Notes: generated by a model from the letters alone, not told the origin. Numbered from the stretch's first letter, positions 29,177 through 37,708 are shown. The stretch: 64,000 nt of DNA from DDH964 sp963806685 (GCA_963806685.1 CAWDZB010000025.1:41934-105933), one strand, 5' to 3'. Numbers and translations: made by a program.

Positions 29177-29290
29177 CCCTTCGGTAACCCGGCTGTCCGT
29201 GCCGCCCCTTTATCAGCCGGGGGAGACCGAGGACCCGTGGCTTTGCGTCGCCGGATTTCTCCGGTTTTGCCGTTATCGTTGAAGTGAGAG
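29177..29290 (-). ncRNA. c-di-GMP-I riboswitch (GEMM-I) overlapping a ribosome binding site
   Basis: Minus-strand blocks: GGCAAAACC (G20 equivalent), hairpin CCGGAGAAATCCGG with a GAAA tetraloop, GACGCAAAGCC, P3 with GGTCCTCGGTCT, then GGACAGCCGGGTTACCGA, whose 3' end matches the Vibrio Vc2 aptamer (GGGTTACCGA). The next bases are AGGGAG, the ribosome site of the secreted-protein gene, so translational control is likely. It shares most helices with the copy at 28343. Confidence 0.92.
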
Positions 29291-29330
29291 AAGTTTTCCG
29301 TTTGCTCCAGAGATCTCAGCCTCTGTTTTC

Positions 29331-29358
29331 CTCATACCTTTCTTGTAGAAGTTGTCAA
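29331..29358 (-). promoter_or_regulatory. Sigma-70-type promoter upstream of riboswitch 29177-29290
   Basis: Minus strand TTGACA, 16-base spacer, TATGAG. Start of transcription near 29322 would place the whole aptamer in the leader. Confidence 0.6.
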
Positions 29359-29827
29359 CCGCCTAAAAAACAAATACTTTTTCCGGTGAAATTGCTTTCG
29401 CTAATGGGTAGTGCGATTGTTGTACCATTGTTGTAAATACTTGAAATTGCAAGGTTTTATAAAATAAAATCAAATTAGTGTCATGAAAGGTGGCGTCCGA
29501 GCAGGAGTGACGCGTCGGAACGGCTACTTGGCCATAGATGGAACATATTGAAATTATAGAAAAAATATCGACAACAGCGTGGCATGATGCTTTTGAGGGA
29601 AAGGTCATGGCTTTGACTCGGGCCAAATTTCCGGCACGACACCCGAGGGGAGGGGGATAAGTTAGCTTCGGGTTAGGTCTGGGTTGGTTCAGGAGGGGGG
29701 ACAGCTACGGATCGCGGCCTGTTTGACCATGATCCAGGGGGCGGCCGTAGAACTTTTGGTGGGTGTACCCAGCCGCGGCTTGATCCTCATCGCAATTACG
29801 AAGAGACTGGATACAGCAATGAGGCGA
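29359..29827. other. Gene-free AT-richer stretch
   Basis: About 470 bases between the pilus-locus promoter and the terminator of the CoA-transferase gene. It is visibly richer in A and T than its surroundings around 29380-29600. Short open frames here lack ribosome sites and coding character. I see no RNA gene in it. Confidence 0.6.
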
Positions 29828-29866
29828 ATAAAAAAAGCCCCTCCGTCGAAGAGCCGACGGAGGGGC
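29828..29866 (-). terminator. Intrinsic terminator of the CoA-transferase gene
   Basis: Minus strand: 12-bp perfect stem GCCCCTCCGTCG / CGACGGAGGGGC, 6-base loop, then TTTTTTT. It lies 26 bases after the stop. Confidence 0.92.
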
Positions 29867-29891
29867 CATTTGCATGGAAGACGAAATTATT

Positions 29892-31478
29892 TTATTCGCA
29901 GAGGTCGACCTTGATGTCCCAGCTCTTGATCTTCATGGTGCCGTTGGTGGCCAGGTTCTGCTGCATCTTGAAGGCACGGTCGAAGAGCTGCGGCTCGTGG
30001 CCGATCCCTTTGGCCAGGGTCTCTTTGCTGGCCATTTCCAGGTAATCGGTGAGAATCGGCTTGTAGTCCGGGTGCGCGCACTTCTCGATGATGACTTTGG
30101 CGCGGTCTTTCGGGGCCAGGCCGCGCAGATCAGCGAGGCCCTGCTCGGTGACAAGGCAGTCGAGGTCGTGCTCGGTGTGGTCGACGTGCGGTGCCTTGGG
30201 CACCACGCAGGTGATGCCAGTCGGGTCGGTCTTGCTCGGGCGCACCGACGGGCTGTGCATGATTTTCAGGTAGCCGTTGCGCAGGAAGTCGCCGGAGCCG
30301 CCAAGACCGTTGATCATGCGAGTACCACCGACCAGGGTGGAGTTGGCGTGGGCGTAGATATCGAACTCGACCGGGGTATTCATGGCGATGCACCCGAGGC
30401 GGCGGATCGGCTCCGGCGCGTTCGAAATCGACAGCGGACGCAGGGTGATTTTGCTGAAGTATTTATCCCAGTTGTCGAAAAAGCGCGGGAAGCCCGGATC
30501 CTCGGAGAGGGAGAGTGAGCAGGAGGAGGCGCTGTTCAGCTTGCCCGAGTCGAACAGGTCAAGCATGGTGTCCTGCAGCACCTCGGTGTAGACGTTGAGG
30601 TTTTCGAACGGACCCTTGACCAGGCCGCCGACGACGGCGTTGGCGATGGAGCCGACGCCCGACTGCAGCGGCAGCAGGTTCTCGGGCAGACGCCCCTTCT
30701 TCACCTCATGGGAGAAGAAGTCGAGGATGTGGCTAGCGATCGCCTCGGAGGTGTTGTCCATCTCGGCGAAGGCCCGCCCCTTGTCGCGGCGCTTGGACTC
30801 GACGATGGCGACGATCCGGTCCGGGTCGCAGGGGACGTAGGGGCTGCCGATGCGGCTGTCCGCCTGGGTGATTAAAAACGGCGCCCGGTGCGGCGGCTTC
30901 TGCTGCATGTGAATGTCGTGAATGCCTTCGAAGGAGGGCTGTCCGGTGTTGACCTCGATGATGATCTTGTCGCAGAGGTGCAGGGCCTCGGCGACGATGC
31001 CGCAGGAGGTGGTCAGGGCCAGACCGCAGTCCTCGGTGATCGCCGAGACCTCGACGATGCCGATGTCGTAGCGGCCGTTCTCGGTGTAGAAGCCGTAGCC
31101 GGCATCCTGGGCGAAGAGGCCGAGGTGCTTGTCGCCCATGCGGATGCGGCCTGCATTGATCCCCTTGGCGATGTTCTTGCCGGTCTGGTAGGGCCAGCGG
31201 CGGTCGATCATGTCAAGGGTCGCCCAGCGGTCCTCGGTCTCGGCGCCGACCGAAGCGCCGATGAACAGGTTGAACTTGAGCTTGCCCTGCAGGTTGTTCT
31301 TCTCGACGTGGTCAGCCAGGGCGATGGGCACCTCTTTCGGGTAGCCGGCCGGGGTGAAGCCGGACCACATCAGGTTCATGCCGCCCTTAAAGAGCGAAAT
31401 GGTGTCTTCGGCCTTGCAGACCTTGCTCAGCAGCGACTTGCGACGAACTCGGCTTTCAAGTGTACCGTAATCGGACAT
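29892..31478 (-). CDS. Succinyl-CoA:acetate CoA-transferase (acetyl-CoA hydrolase/transferase family)
   Basis: A 528-residue cytoplasmic class I CoA-transferase. In Geobacter, relatives of this enzyme activate acetate to acetyl-CoA using succinyl-CoA and so replace succinyl-CoA synthetase in the TCA cycle. Family features include SGFTPAGYPKEVP near the N terminus, LPLQSGVGSIANAV, YTEVLQD with the probable catalytic Glu, and the C-terminal LVGGTRMINGLGGSGDF and LVTEQGLADLRGL. Full length. ATG at 31478 follows GGAGGAGAG. It has its own promoter (31708-31736) and terminator, consistent with high expression of a central-metabolism gene. Confidence 0.93.
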   Translation of the reverse strand: MSDYGTLESRVRRKSLLSKVCKAEDTISLFKGGMNLMWSGFTPAGYPKEVPIALADHVEKNNLQGKLKFNLFIGASVGAETEDRWATLDMIDRRWPYQTGKNIAKGINAGRIRMGDKHLGLFAQDAGYGFYTENGRYDIGIVEVSAITEDCGLALTTSCGIVAEALHLCDKIIIEVNTGQPSFEGIHDIHMQQKPPHRAPFLITQADSRIGSPYVPCDPDRIVAIVESKRRDKGRAFAEMDNTSEAIASHILDFFSHEVKKGRLPENLLPLQSGVGSIANAVVGGLVKGPFENLNVYTEVLQDTMLDLFDSGKLNSASSCSLSLSEDPGFPRFFDNWDKYFSKITLRPLSISNAPEPIRRLGCIAMNTPVEFDIYAHANSTLVGGTRMINGLGGSGDFLRNGYLKIMHSPSVRPSKTDPTGITCVVPKAPHVDHTEHDLDCLVTEQGLADLRGLAPKDRAKVIIEKCAHPDYKPILTDYLEMASKETLAKGIGHEPQLFDRAFKMQQNLATNGTMKIKSWDIKVDLCE

Positions 31479-31707
31479 CTCTCTCCTCCTAATGTAATGT
31501 CTCGGTGGCGCCCGAAATTGTGCGTCCCGAAAGGGGGGTAAAAAAAGTAAAACAAGGTCAAGGATATTTCATCCGAACCCTGTTTTGCTGTAACACACTC
31601 TGTTGCAATGGGTAACTCGGTCCGCTGAAGAATAAATGGGCGAGGGGCATGGTAGATGCGGGAACCCTCGGCCGAATGAATAAAATTCCGTTATAACAAT
31701 GCCAACT

Positions 31708-31736
31708 TTTATATAATGCCGTAAACGGCAAGTCAA
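31708..31736 (-). promoter_or_regulatory. Strong sigma-70-type promoter for the CoA-transferase
   Basis: Minus strand TTGACT, 17-base spacer, TATAAA. It begins right after the bamD terminator and leaves a leader of about 220 bases in which I recognise no riboswitch. Confidence 0.72.
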
Positions 31737-31743
31737 GCAAAAA

Positions 31744-31763
31744 AGGCTCCCCTTCGGGAGCCT
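31744..31763 (-). terminator. Intrinsic terminator of bamD
   Basis: Minus strand stem AGGCTCCC / GGGAGCCT with a GAAG loop, followed by TTTTT. Confidence 0.88.
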
Positions 31764-31856
31764 GTAAAGCAATGGCAACTATTTGAATTAATTGTGGAAA
31801 AATGGTTATTTTGGGAGCCCTGGAACGGAGGTGGAAAGCTCCCGGTTGGGAGATTC

Positions 31857-32600
31857 TCAGAATCCTATTGCGACGTATTTTTGCACTTTCGGAAGGTATT
31901 CGCTGTCCGGAAATTCACGGGCAAGAGTCTTGAATGCGGCCGTCGCCTGTTCGCGTTGCCCGCTTCGCAGGTAGGCCTGGCCAAGATAGAACCATGCAGC
32001 ATCCCGACCTGTAAAGGCGGGATAGTCCTTGATCAAACCCTTCAGGCGCGAAATGGCCGCTGCGGGGTGGTCGGTGCTCAGGTAGAAACGGCCGACATAA
32101 AGCTCGTGTTCGGCGAGACGGTCGCGACAGTGGGCGGCAGAGGTCCTGGCCTCGTCGAGATGACTCGATTGGGGGAAACGCTTGATGAGGGTTTCGAAGG
32201 TCACCAGGGCGTTGCGGGTAGCCGTCTGGTCGCGGTCGGCGGAAAGGATCTGGTGATAATAGGACATGCCCAGCCCGTAGAGGGCTTCCTCGGTGCGTTC
32301 ATTCTCGGGGTGCTGTTTGAGGAAGTCCTCGTAGGCCGTGGCCGCCTCGACGTAACGTTTGTCCAGGTAATAGGTTTCGGCGATCTTCATCTCCGCGAGA
32401 ACGTTCAGTTCCGGGGAGTAATAACTGTCGCGCACTTTTTCCCAGGCGGCGATGGCCTCGTCGTAATGGCCTTTTTCCAGGTTGCGCTCTCCCTCCCGGA
32501 AGTAGGCGGCGGCGGTCTTCGACGGGGGCGGAGCGGGTTTGGCGCAGGCCCCGAGCAGGGGAGCCAACAGGAACAGGGGCAATAGACGTTTCAACGGCAT
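31857..32600 (-). CDS. bamD: Outer-membrane assembly lipoprotein BamD
   Basis: A 247-residue lipoprotein with lipobox LLGAC (Cys19) and at least five TPR-like helical repeats (AAAYFREGERNLEKGHYDEA; YVEAATAYEDFLKQHPEN; QATAAFKTLAREFPDSEY). It is part of the BAM complex that inserts beta-barrel proteins, here including the usher and the barrel encoded at 43860. Length and spacing match BamD/ComL. The annotated ATG gives a clean signal peptide (MPLKRLLPLFLLAPLLGAC). Confidence 0.92.
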   Translation of the reverse strand: MPLKRLLPLFLLAPLLGACAKPAPPPSKTAAAYFREGERNLEKGHYDEAIAAWEKVRDSYYSPELNVLAEMKIAETYYLDKRYVEAATAYEDFLKQHPENERTEEALYGLGMSYYHQILSADRDQTATRNALVTFETLIKRFPQSSHLDEARTSAAHCRDRLAEHELYVGRFYLSTDHPAAAISRLKGLIKDYPAFTGRDAAWFYLGQAYLRSGQREQATAAFKTLAREFPDSEYLPKVQKYVAIGF

Positions 32601-32789
32601 CAGTGCTTCACCTCACGGGTTGGAAAGTCTGGGTCTGCAGCCTGTTGAAGGTAAGGGAACCCCTGGCGTTTGTCAATGTCAATTGCCAGTTCCAAAGGAG
32701 GGGGCTGGAAGGGTAAGACCGCCCGTGCTGGCCAAAAACGTGCTGGCATACTGATTGTCGCTGGCAGGAGAGTTCCGGCAGGATCGGGA

Positions 32790-33629
32790 TCAGGCTGCCG
32801 CCAGCACTCCGCGCAGTTTGGTCAACGCCTGCTTCTCCAGTTGTCGAACCCGCTCGCGGCTGATGCCATAGTCGTCAGCCAGTTCCTGGAGGGTGCGCGG
32901 TGCGTCGGAGAGGATGCGGTCGTGAACGATGCGCCGTTCCCGTGGGTTGAGGGTGGACAGAGCCGTTTCGACGTGGGCGGAGAGCTGCTCTTCACTCTCC
33001 CGTTCCATGAGGAGCTCTTCCTGGTTCCGGCGCTGGTCGGCCAGGGTGTCGAGCAGGGAATAGCCGTCGCCCTCGACCAGTTCAACGTCCAGGGAAGCGT
33101 CGCGCCCGGCAATGCGCACCGTCATCTGTTCGATCTCCTCCGCGCGCACCGTGAGCTCCGTCGCCAGTTTCTCGGCATCGGCGCTGCCACCCAGGCGCTG
33201 GATCGCCTGGCGAGCCTGGCCGAGTTTGAAGAAGAGCTTTTTCTGGGTCTGGGTGGTGCCGAGTTTGACCAGGGACCAGCTGCGGATGATGAAGTTCTGG
33301 ATATAGGCGCGGATCCACCAGACGGCGTAGGAGATCAGGCGGATGCCGCGCTGCGGATCGAATTTCTTGACCGCCATCATCAGGCCGATGTTCCCCTCCT
33401 GGATCAGGTCGAGCAGTTTCATGCCGTAGCTGCGGTACTCGTTGGCGACCTTGACGACGAAGCGCAGGTTGGCGCAGATCAGCCGGTGAGCGGCCTCAAG
33501 TTCGCCCTCGCGGCGGTAGCGCAAGGCCAGCTCCTGCTCCTCCTCGCGGCTGAGCAGGGGGAAACGGTGGATTTGGACCATGTAGTGTTCAATACTGTCA
33601 GCGACGACCGGAAACCGCATGCTGTTCAT
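32790..33629 (-). CDS. rpoH: Heat-shock sigma factor RpoH
   Basis: A 279-residue sigma-70 family factor without region 1.1. Region 2 shows ANLRFVVKVANEYRSYG, DLIQEGNIGLMMAVKKFDP and the aromatic YAVWWIRAYIQNFI. The RpoH-specific box reads TQKKLFFKLGQAR. Region 4 has the HTH TLQELADDYGISRERVRQLEK. A promoter at 33693-33721 and a CIRCE operator at 33665-33691 lie directly upstream, so transcription should be repressed by HrcA and released on heat shock. Confidence 0.94.
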   Translation of the reverse strand: MNSMRFPVVADSIEHYMVQIHRFPLLSREEEQELALRYRREGELEAAHRLICANLRFVVKVANEYRSYGMKLLDLIQEGNIGLMMAVKKFDPQRGIRLISYAVWWIRAYIQNFIIRSWSLVKLGTTQTQKKLFFKLGQARQAIQRLGGSADAEKLATELTVRAEEIEQMTVRIAGRDASLDVELVEGDGYSLLDTLADQRRNQEELLMERESEEQLSAHVETALSTLNPRERRIVHDRILSDAPRTLQELADDYGISRERVRQLEKQALTKLRGVLAAA

Positions 33630-33664
33630 CGGGGCCTCGATTAAATTTCTGTTATATCAGGAGA

Positions 33665-33691
33665 TTGGCACTCTAGGCTGGTGAGTGCTAA
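33665..33691. promoter_or_regulatory. CIRCE operator (HrcA binding site) upstream of rpoH
   Basis: TTGGCACTC-N9-GAGTGCTAA, matching the CIRCE consensus (TTAGCACTC-N9-GAGTGCTAA) at 17 of 18 arm positions. It lies immediately downstream of the -10 box of the rpoH promoter, where bound HrcA would block initiation. Confidence 0.93.
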
Positions 33692-33692
33692 A

Positions 33693-33721
33693 AATATAGC
33701 AGATTGCCGTGGCCGATGCAA
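33693..33721 (-). promoter_or_regulatory. Sigma-70-type promoter of rpoH
   Basis: Minus strand TTGCAT, 17-base spacer, TATATT. The start site would fall inside the CIRCE element. Confidence 0.75.
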
Positions 33722-33827
33722 GGGGCGGAGCCGGTGGCTGGGGAGCTATTTCCGCCTCGAAATGACACTGCTGGTCTGTTAAAGTTTCGGGACGCCCAAA
33801 CCTTGCCTTGCGGGAACAGGAGGTTCA

Positions 33828-35492
33828 ATGTCTCAAAATATGCGACCCACCCTTCAGGAGCTGCCGGCGTGGCTGGCGCTGGATAAGCATTTCGCCGAAA
33901 TCAAAGGCTTGCATCTCCGTCAGCTCTTCGCCGCTGACTCGGGCCGTGGCGACCAGCTGACGTTCGAAGCTGTGGGCCTCCACGTTGATTTTTCCAAGCA
34001 GCGCATTGCCACCCAGACCCTGCCGCTGCTGGTCCGGCTGGCGGAGGAGAGAGGATTGGGGCAAAGGATCGAGGCGATGTTCCGCGGCGAGGAACTCAAC
34101 CCTACCGAAAAGCGCGCGGTTCTCCACGTCGCTCTGCGTGCCCCACGCGGCGAAGTCATCCAGGTCGATGGTTCGAACGTCGTGCCGGAAGTCCACGCGG
34201 TGCTGGAACGGATGGCCGTCTTCTGTGAGCGGGTACGCGGCGGGCAGTGGCGGGGGTACACCGGGCGGGCGATCCGCAATGTGGTCAACATCGGCATCGG
34301 CGGCTCCGACCTTGGTCCGGTCATGGCCTACGAGGCCCTGCGCCGCTACAGCCACCGGGATTTGACCTTCCGTTTTGTCTCCAATGTCGATGCCACCGAC
34401 TTTGCCGAGGCAACCCGCGACCTCGACCCTGAGGAAACCCTGTTCATCGTCGCTTCGAAGACCTTCACCACCCAGGAGACGATGACCAATGCCCGTACGG
34501 CCCGTGAGTGGCTGTTGTCCGCCCTGGATGCTCCGGAAGCGGTGGCCCGGCATTTCGTCGCGGTCTCGACCAACGCCGCCAAGGTTGCCGAATTCGGCAT
34601 CGACCCGGCCAACATGTTCGGTTTCTGGGACTGGGTGGGCGGACGCTACTCGATGGATTCGGCGATCGGCCTCTCCACCATGCTGGCCATCGGGGCGGAA
34701 CAATTCACCGACCTGCTGGCCGGTTTCCGGGCCATGGACGAGCACTTCCGCACCACCCCTTTCGAACGTAATCTGCCGGTGCTGCACGGTTTGCTCACGG
34801 TCTGGAACGTCAATTTCTGGGGCGCCGGAGCCGTGGCGGTGCTCCCCTATGATCAATATCTCAAGCGGTTTCCCGCCTACCTGCAGCAGTTGACCATGGA
34901 ATCGAATGGCAAGTCGGTCACCCTGGATGGACTGGCGGTCGACTACGCGACCGGGCCGGTCTATTTCGGGGAACCCGGCACCAACGGCCAGCACTCCTTC
35001 TACCAGCTCCTTCACCAGGGGACGGGATTCATCCCCTGCGACTTTATTGGTTTCGCCCGCGCCCTCAACCCTCTCGGCCGCCATCAGGAGATGCTGTTGG
35101 CCAATCTCTTTGCCCAAAGCGCGGCGCTGGCCTTCGGCAAGAGCCGCGAAGAGGTGCTGGCTGATGGCGTACCGGAACGCCTGGCGGCGCATCGCTGCTT
35201 TCCCGGCAATCGGGCGTCCACGACCATTCTTGCCGAAACTCTGACCCCGGAAATCCTCGGCAAGCTGGTGGCCCTCTACGAACACAGCGTCTTCGTCCAA
35301 GGAGTGATTTGGCAGATCAACTCTTTCGACCAGTGGGGGGTGGAACTCGGCAAAGTGCTGGCCGGACGGATTCTCCCGGATCTGGAGGGTGCGTCGGCGC
35401 CGGAATCGACCCATGACCCCTCGACCAACCTCCTGATCCGCTGCTACCATCGTCTCAAGGAGGCAGGATCGGGAGAAGGGAAAGCGAAGTGA
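33828..35492 (+). CDS. pgi: Glucose-6-phosphate isomerase
   Basis: A 554-residue cytoplasmic enzyme interconverting glucose 6-phosphate and fructose 6-phosphate. Both PGI signatures are present: DLTFRFVSNVDATDF leading to the TFTTQETMTNA region, and the GFWDWVGGRYSMDSAIGL motif; the C terminus has SFDQWGVELGK. AGGAGG lies 6 bases before the ATG. The stop overlaps the next start region, suggesting coupling to the small ThiS/MoaD-like gene. Confidence 0.96.
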   Translation: MSQNMRPTLQELPAWLALDKHFAEIKGLHLRQLFAADSGRGDQLTFEAVGLHVDFSKQRIATQTLPLLVRLAEERGLGQRIEAMFRGEELNPTEKRAVLHVALRAPRGEVIQVDGSNVVPEVHAVLERMAVFCERVRGGQWRGYTGRAIRNVVNIGIGGSDLGPVMAYEALRRYSHRDLTFRFVSNVDATDFAEATRDLDPEETLFIVASKTFTTQETMTNARTAREWLLSALDAPEAVARHFVAVSTNAAKVAEFGIDPANMFGFWDWVGGRYSMDSAIGLSTMLAIGAEQFTDLLAGFRAMDEHFRTTPFERNLPVLHGLLTVWNVNFWGAGAVAVLPYDQYLKRFPAYLQQLTMESNGKSVTLDGLAVDYATGPVYFGEPGTNGQHSFYQLLHQGTGFIPCDFIGFARALNPLGRHQEMLLANLFAQSAALAFGKSREEVLADGVPERLAAHRCFPGNRASTTILAETLTPEILGKLVALYEHSVFVQGVIWQINSFDQWGVELGKVLAGRILPDLEGASAPESTHDPSTNLLIRCYHRLKEAGSGEGKAK

Positions 35493-35800
35493 TGAACCCT
35501 CCGGCCAACACCACCGTCCGCTTCTTCGGTAACCTGCATTCCCTGCGCAAGGACCGGGGACTCGCCCCGGTGGCCGAGATCTGGCTCCCCGCCGAAGGCC
35601 GCAGCGGCTACGAGATCGCCGGGGAACTCGATCTTCCCCTGAACCGCATCGAAGGGGTCTTCTGCAATCGCCTTGCCCGGGGGCTCGACCACCTGTTGCA
35701 CCCCGGGGACAGGATCGCCTTCATCCCCACCGGGGTGCCGGGACCGCACCGCTTCATGCTCGGCATCTATACCGCCGGGCAAAACCACCAGCACGACTGA
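35492..35800 (+). CDS. ThiS/MoaD-like ubiquitin-fold protein
   Basis: A 102-residue beta-grasp protein resembling the Mut7-C ubiquitin/ThiS-like group: TVRFFGNLHSLRKDRG, GYEIAGELDLPLNRIEGVFCN, HLLHPGDRIAFIPTGVPGPH. Unlike true ThiS/MoaD it does not end in Gly-Gly, having a tail (GQNHQHD) instead, so it is probably not a sulfur carrier; a role in pgi regulation or an unrelated function is open. The ATG at 35492 overlaps the last base of the pgi stop; a GTG at 35489 is an alternative. Confidence 0.7.
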   Translation: MNPPANTTVRFFGNLHSLRKDRGLAPVAEIWLPAEGRSGYEIAGELDLPLNRIEGVFCNRLARGLDHLLHPGDRIAFIPTGVPGPHRFMLGIYTAGQNHQHD

Positions 35801-35888
35801 CCGGTCCGGCCGGCAGCTGGCGGTTGACAGACGTCGGCCGCCGGCCGATAATGCCTGTCACCGCCCTATTTTCATCCGAGGACCGACC

Positions 35889-36260
35889 ATGCAACTTTTT
35901 TATATCGGCCTGTTCGGAGCATTAGGCTGCCTGTCGCGCTACTTCGTTTCCGGCTGGACCTATTTCCTTACCGGAAGATCCCTTCCCTACGGCACCCTGG
36001 CGGTCAACGTGATCGGCTCCTTCCTCCTCGGCCTGGTCATGGAAGGGAGTTTGCGCAGCACCCTCGTCTCTCCGGAAGTGCGCATGGGGATCACGACCGG
36101 TTTCATGGGAGGGTTCACCACCTTCTCGACCTTTTCCTACGAGACCGTAAGACTTCTGGAGGAGGGAAGTTTGCTCCAGGCCGGGGCCAATATTCTGCTC
36201 AATATCGTTGTCTGTCTGCTCTTTGCTGCTCTCGGTATTGTCGCCGCCCGGCAGCTCTAG
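35889..36260 (+). CDS. crcB: Fluoride exporter CrcB/FluC
   Basis: A 123-residue inner-membrane protein with four hydrophobic helices and the Fluc family motifs GALGCLSRYFVS, GTLAVNVIGSFLLG (pore Asn) and GFMGGFTTFSTFSYE (the Phe/Thr-rich track). It exports fluoride as a dual-topology dimer. GAGGA precedes the ATG at 35889. The DUF190 gene follows 9 bp downstream, a common pairing. No fluoride riboswitch is recognisable upstream. Confidence 0.94.
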   Translation: MQLFYIGLFGALGCLSRYFVSGWTYFLTGRSLPYGTLAVNVIGSFLLGLVMEGSLRSTLVSPEVRMGITTGFMGGFTTFSTFSYETVRLLEEGSLLQAGANILLNIVVCLLFAALGIVAARQL

Positions 36261-36269
36261 GAGGATTTC

Positions 36270-36608
36270 ATGCGGAAGCTGGAAGGGGACCAGACCCTGA
36301 TGCGGATCTTCATTGGCGAGAACGATCGCTTCGAGCGCCAGCCGCTCTACGAAGCGCTCCTCGAACTTTTCCGCCGCGAGGGATTCGCCGGTGGCACGGT
36401 CCTGAAAGGAGCCGCGGGCTTCGGTGCTCACAGCGTGGTGCACAGCGACAGGTTCCTGCGCCTTTCCGGCGATCTGCCGGTAGTGGTCGAGGTGGTCGAT
36501 ACCCGGGAAAAGATCGAGGCCGTGCTCCCCTTTCTCGACACGATGCTTCAAGGAGGGCTGGTGACCTTGGAAAAGGCCCACGTCATCCGTTATGCGGAGA
36601 AACCTTGA
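36270..36608 (+). CDS. DUF190 family protein
   Basis: A 112-residue soluble protein of the DUF190 family, which often neighbours crcB and resembles PII-like regulators in fold. Typical segments are LMRIFIGENDRFERQPLYEAL, GGTVLKGAAGFGA and LPVVVEVVDTREKIEAVLP. GGAGG precedes the ATG. Probably modulates or accompanies the fluoride channel; this is inference from neighbourhood. Confidence 0.88.
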   Translation: MRKLEGDQTLMRIFIGENDRFERQPLYEALLELFRREGFAGGTVLKGAAGFGAHSVVHSDRFLRLSGDLPVVVEVVDTREKIEAVLPFLDTMLQGGLVTLEKAHVIRYAEKP

Positions 36609-37057
36609 TGCTTGCTCAGTTGCGCCGCCTCCTTTCCTCGGCCGCCGTGGAGAAAAAGGAGGATGATAAACTGCAGGTTGCCACCTGTGCCCTGCTGCTG
36701 GAGATGGCCTACGCCGACCGCAGCCTCGATCCGGCGGAGGACGAGTTGCTGCGTTCCCACCTGCAGCGCCATTTCCAGCTGGGGTCCGAGGCACTCGCAG
36801 CCCTCCTCGCCAATGCCCGCCAGGCCCGCCGCGAAAGTGCCGACCTGTTCCAGTTCGCACGGGAAATCAATGCTGCCTGCAGCCTCGATGACAAACTGGC
36901 GATCATGGAGACGCTCTGGCGGATTGTCTATGCCGACGGCGTGCTCGACAAATACGAAGACGCATTGGCCCGGCAGCTGGCGACGCTGCTGCGGATTTCT
37001 CCGCGCCAGGCCATCGACCTGAAGCTCAAGGTCCTCAACGAATCACGCCCCGCCTGA
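36608..37057 (+). CDS. TerB-like tellurite-resistance-fold protein
   Basis: A 149-residue all-helical acidic protein of the TerB/DUF533-like group: LLLEMAYADRSLDPAEDELL and RIVYADGVLDKYEDAL show the repeated Asp/Glu-rich helix pattern of the fold. The ATG at 36608 overlaps the stop of the DUF190 gene by one base. Function unknown; tellurite resistance is not implied by a lone TerB domain. Confidence 0.78.
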   Translation: MLAQLRRLLSSAAVEKKEDDKLQVATCALLLEMAYADRSLDPAEDELLRSHLQRHFQLGSEALAALLANARQARRESADLFQFAREINAACSLDDKLAIMETLWRIVYADGVLDKYEDALARQLATLLRISPRQAIDLKLKVLNESRPA

Positions 37058-37072
37058 GCACCCCTTCCTCTC

Positions 37073-37708
37073 ATGCCGGCCCCTTCCCTGATCAACATCG
37101 TCAACTGGGCCCAGTCGCTGGCCGCCGAAGTCCTCCTGCCCGGCGCCCTCGCCGTCGATCTCACTGCCGGTAGCGGCCGGGACACCCTCTTCCTCTGGCA
37201 GCAGGTCGCTCCCGGCGGCCGGGTGGTAAGCTTCGATATCCAACCGGCCGCCCTGGTTGAAACCTCTACCCGGCTGCAACTGGCCGGGGTTCCCCTTTGG
37301 CAACTCCCGGAGGACGGCCACCGGGTCGGAGCCGACCCCGGAGTCTACCTGGCAGCCGCCTGCCATAGCCGCCTTGGGGAATTCATCGAAGCAGCGCCCA
37401 AGGCGGTCCTCGCCAACCTCGGTTTTCACCCGGGGGGCGACCGGGAGGTTATCACCCGACCGGAGACGACCCTGGCCGCACTGCAGGCTGCAGGCGGCCT
37501 GCTTGCCCCCGGGGGACGACTAGTGGTCACGATTTACCCCGGGCATCCCGGGGGAGCGGCGGAGGCAGCGGCCGTGGTCGATTGGTTCGCTGCGCTCGCT
37601 CCGCGCTATTGGGACGCCCTTCTGCTCAAAGTGGCCAACCGTGAGCATGCCCCATTTCTGCTGCTGGCTGAAAAACGTGTTGCGGCCAGTCCCGTGGCGA
37701 TCGCTTGA
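37073..37708 (+). CDS. SAM-dependent methyltransferase (YtqB/MnmM-like)
   Basis: A 211-residue class I methyltransferase. The SAM-binding loop is AVDLTAGSGRDTLFL, followed by VSFDIQPAAL, and the putative catalytic motif NLGFHPGGDREV resembles the NLGYLPGGD motif of the YtqB family, whose B. subtilis member modifies tRNA wobble uridine. C-terminal LAPGGRLVVTIYPGHPGG fits. It is the last gene of the pgi-to-methyltransferase plus-strand run. Confidence 0.8.
   Translation: MPAPSLINIVNWAQSLAAEVLLPGALAVDLTAGSGRDTLFLWQQVAPGGRVVSFDIQPAALVETSTRLQLAGVPLWQLPEDGHRVGADPGVYLAAACHSRLGEFIEAAPKAVLANLGFHPGGDREVITRPETTLAALQAAGGLLAPGGRLVVTIYPGHPGGAAEAAAVVDWFAALAPRYWDALLLKVANREHAPFLLLAEKRVAASPVAIA

Noticed and set aside
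29684..29914. 76-codon plus-strand frame between the pilus locus and the CoA-transferase
   Set aside because: No ribosome site, no recognisable composition, and it runs over the CoA-transferase terminator.
35801..35888. Possible fluoride riboswitch before crcB
   Set aside because: The conserved blocks of the fluoride riboswitch are not present.
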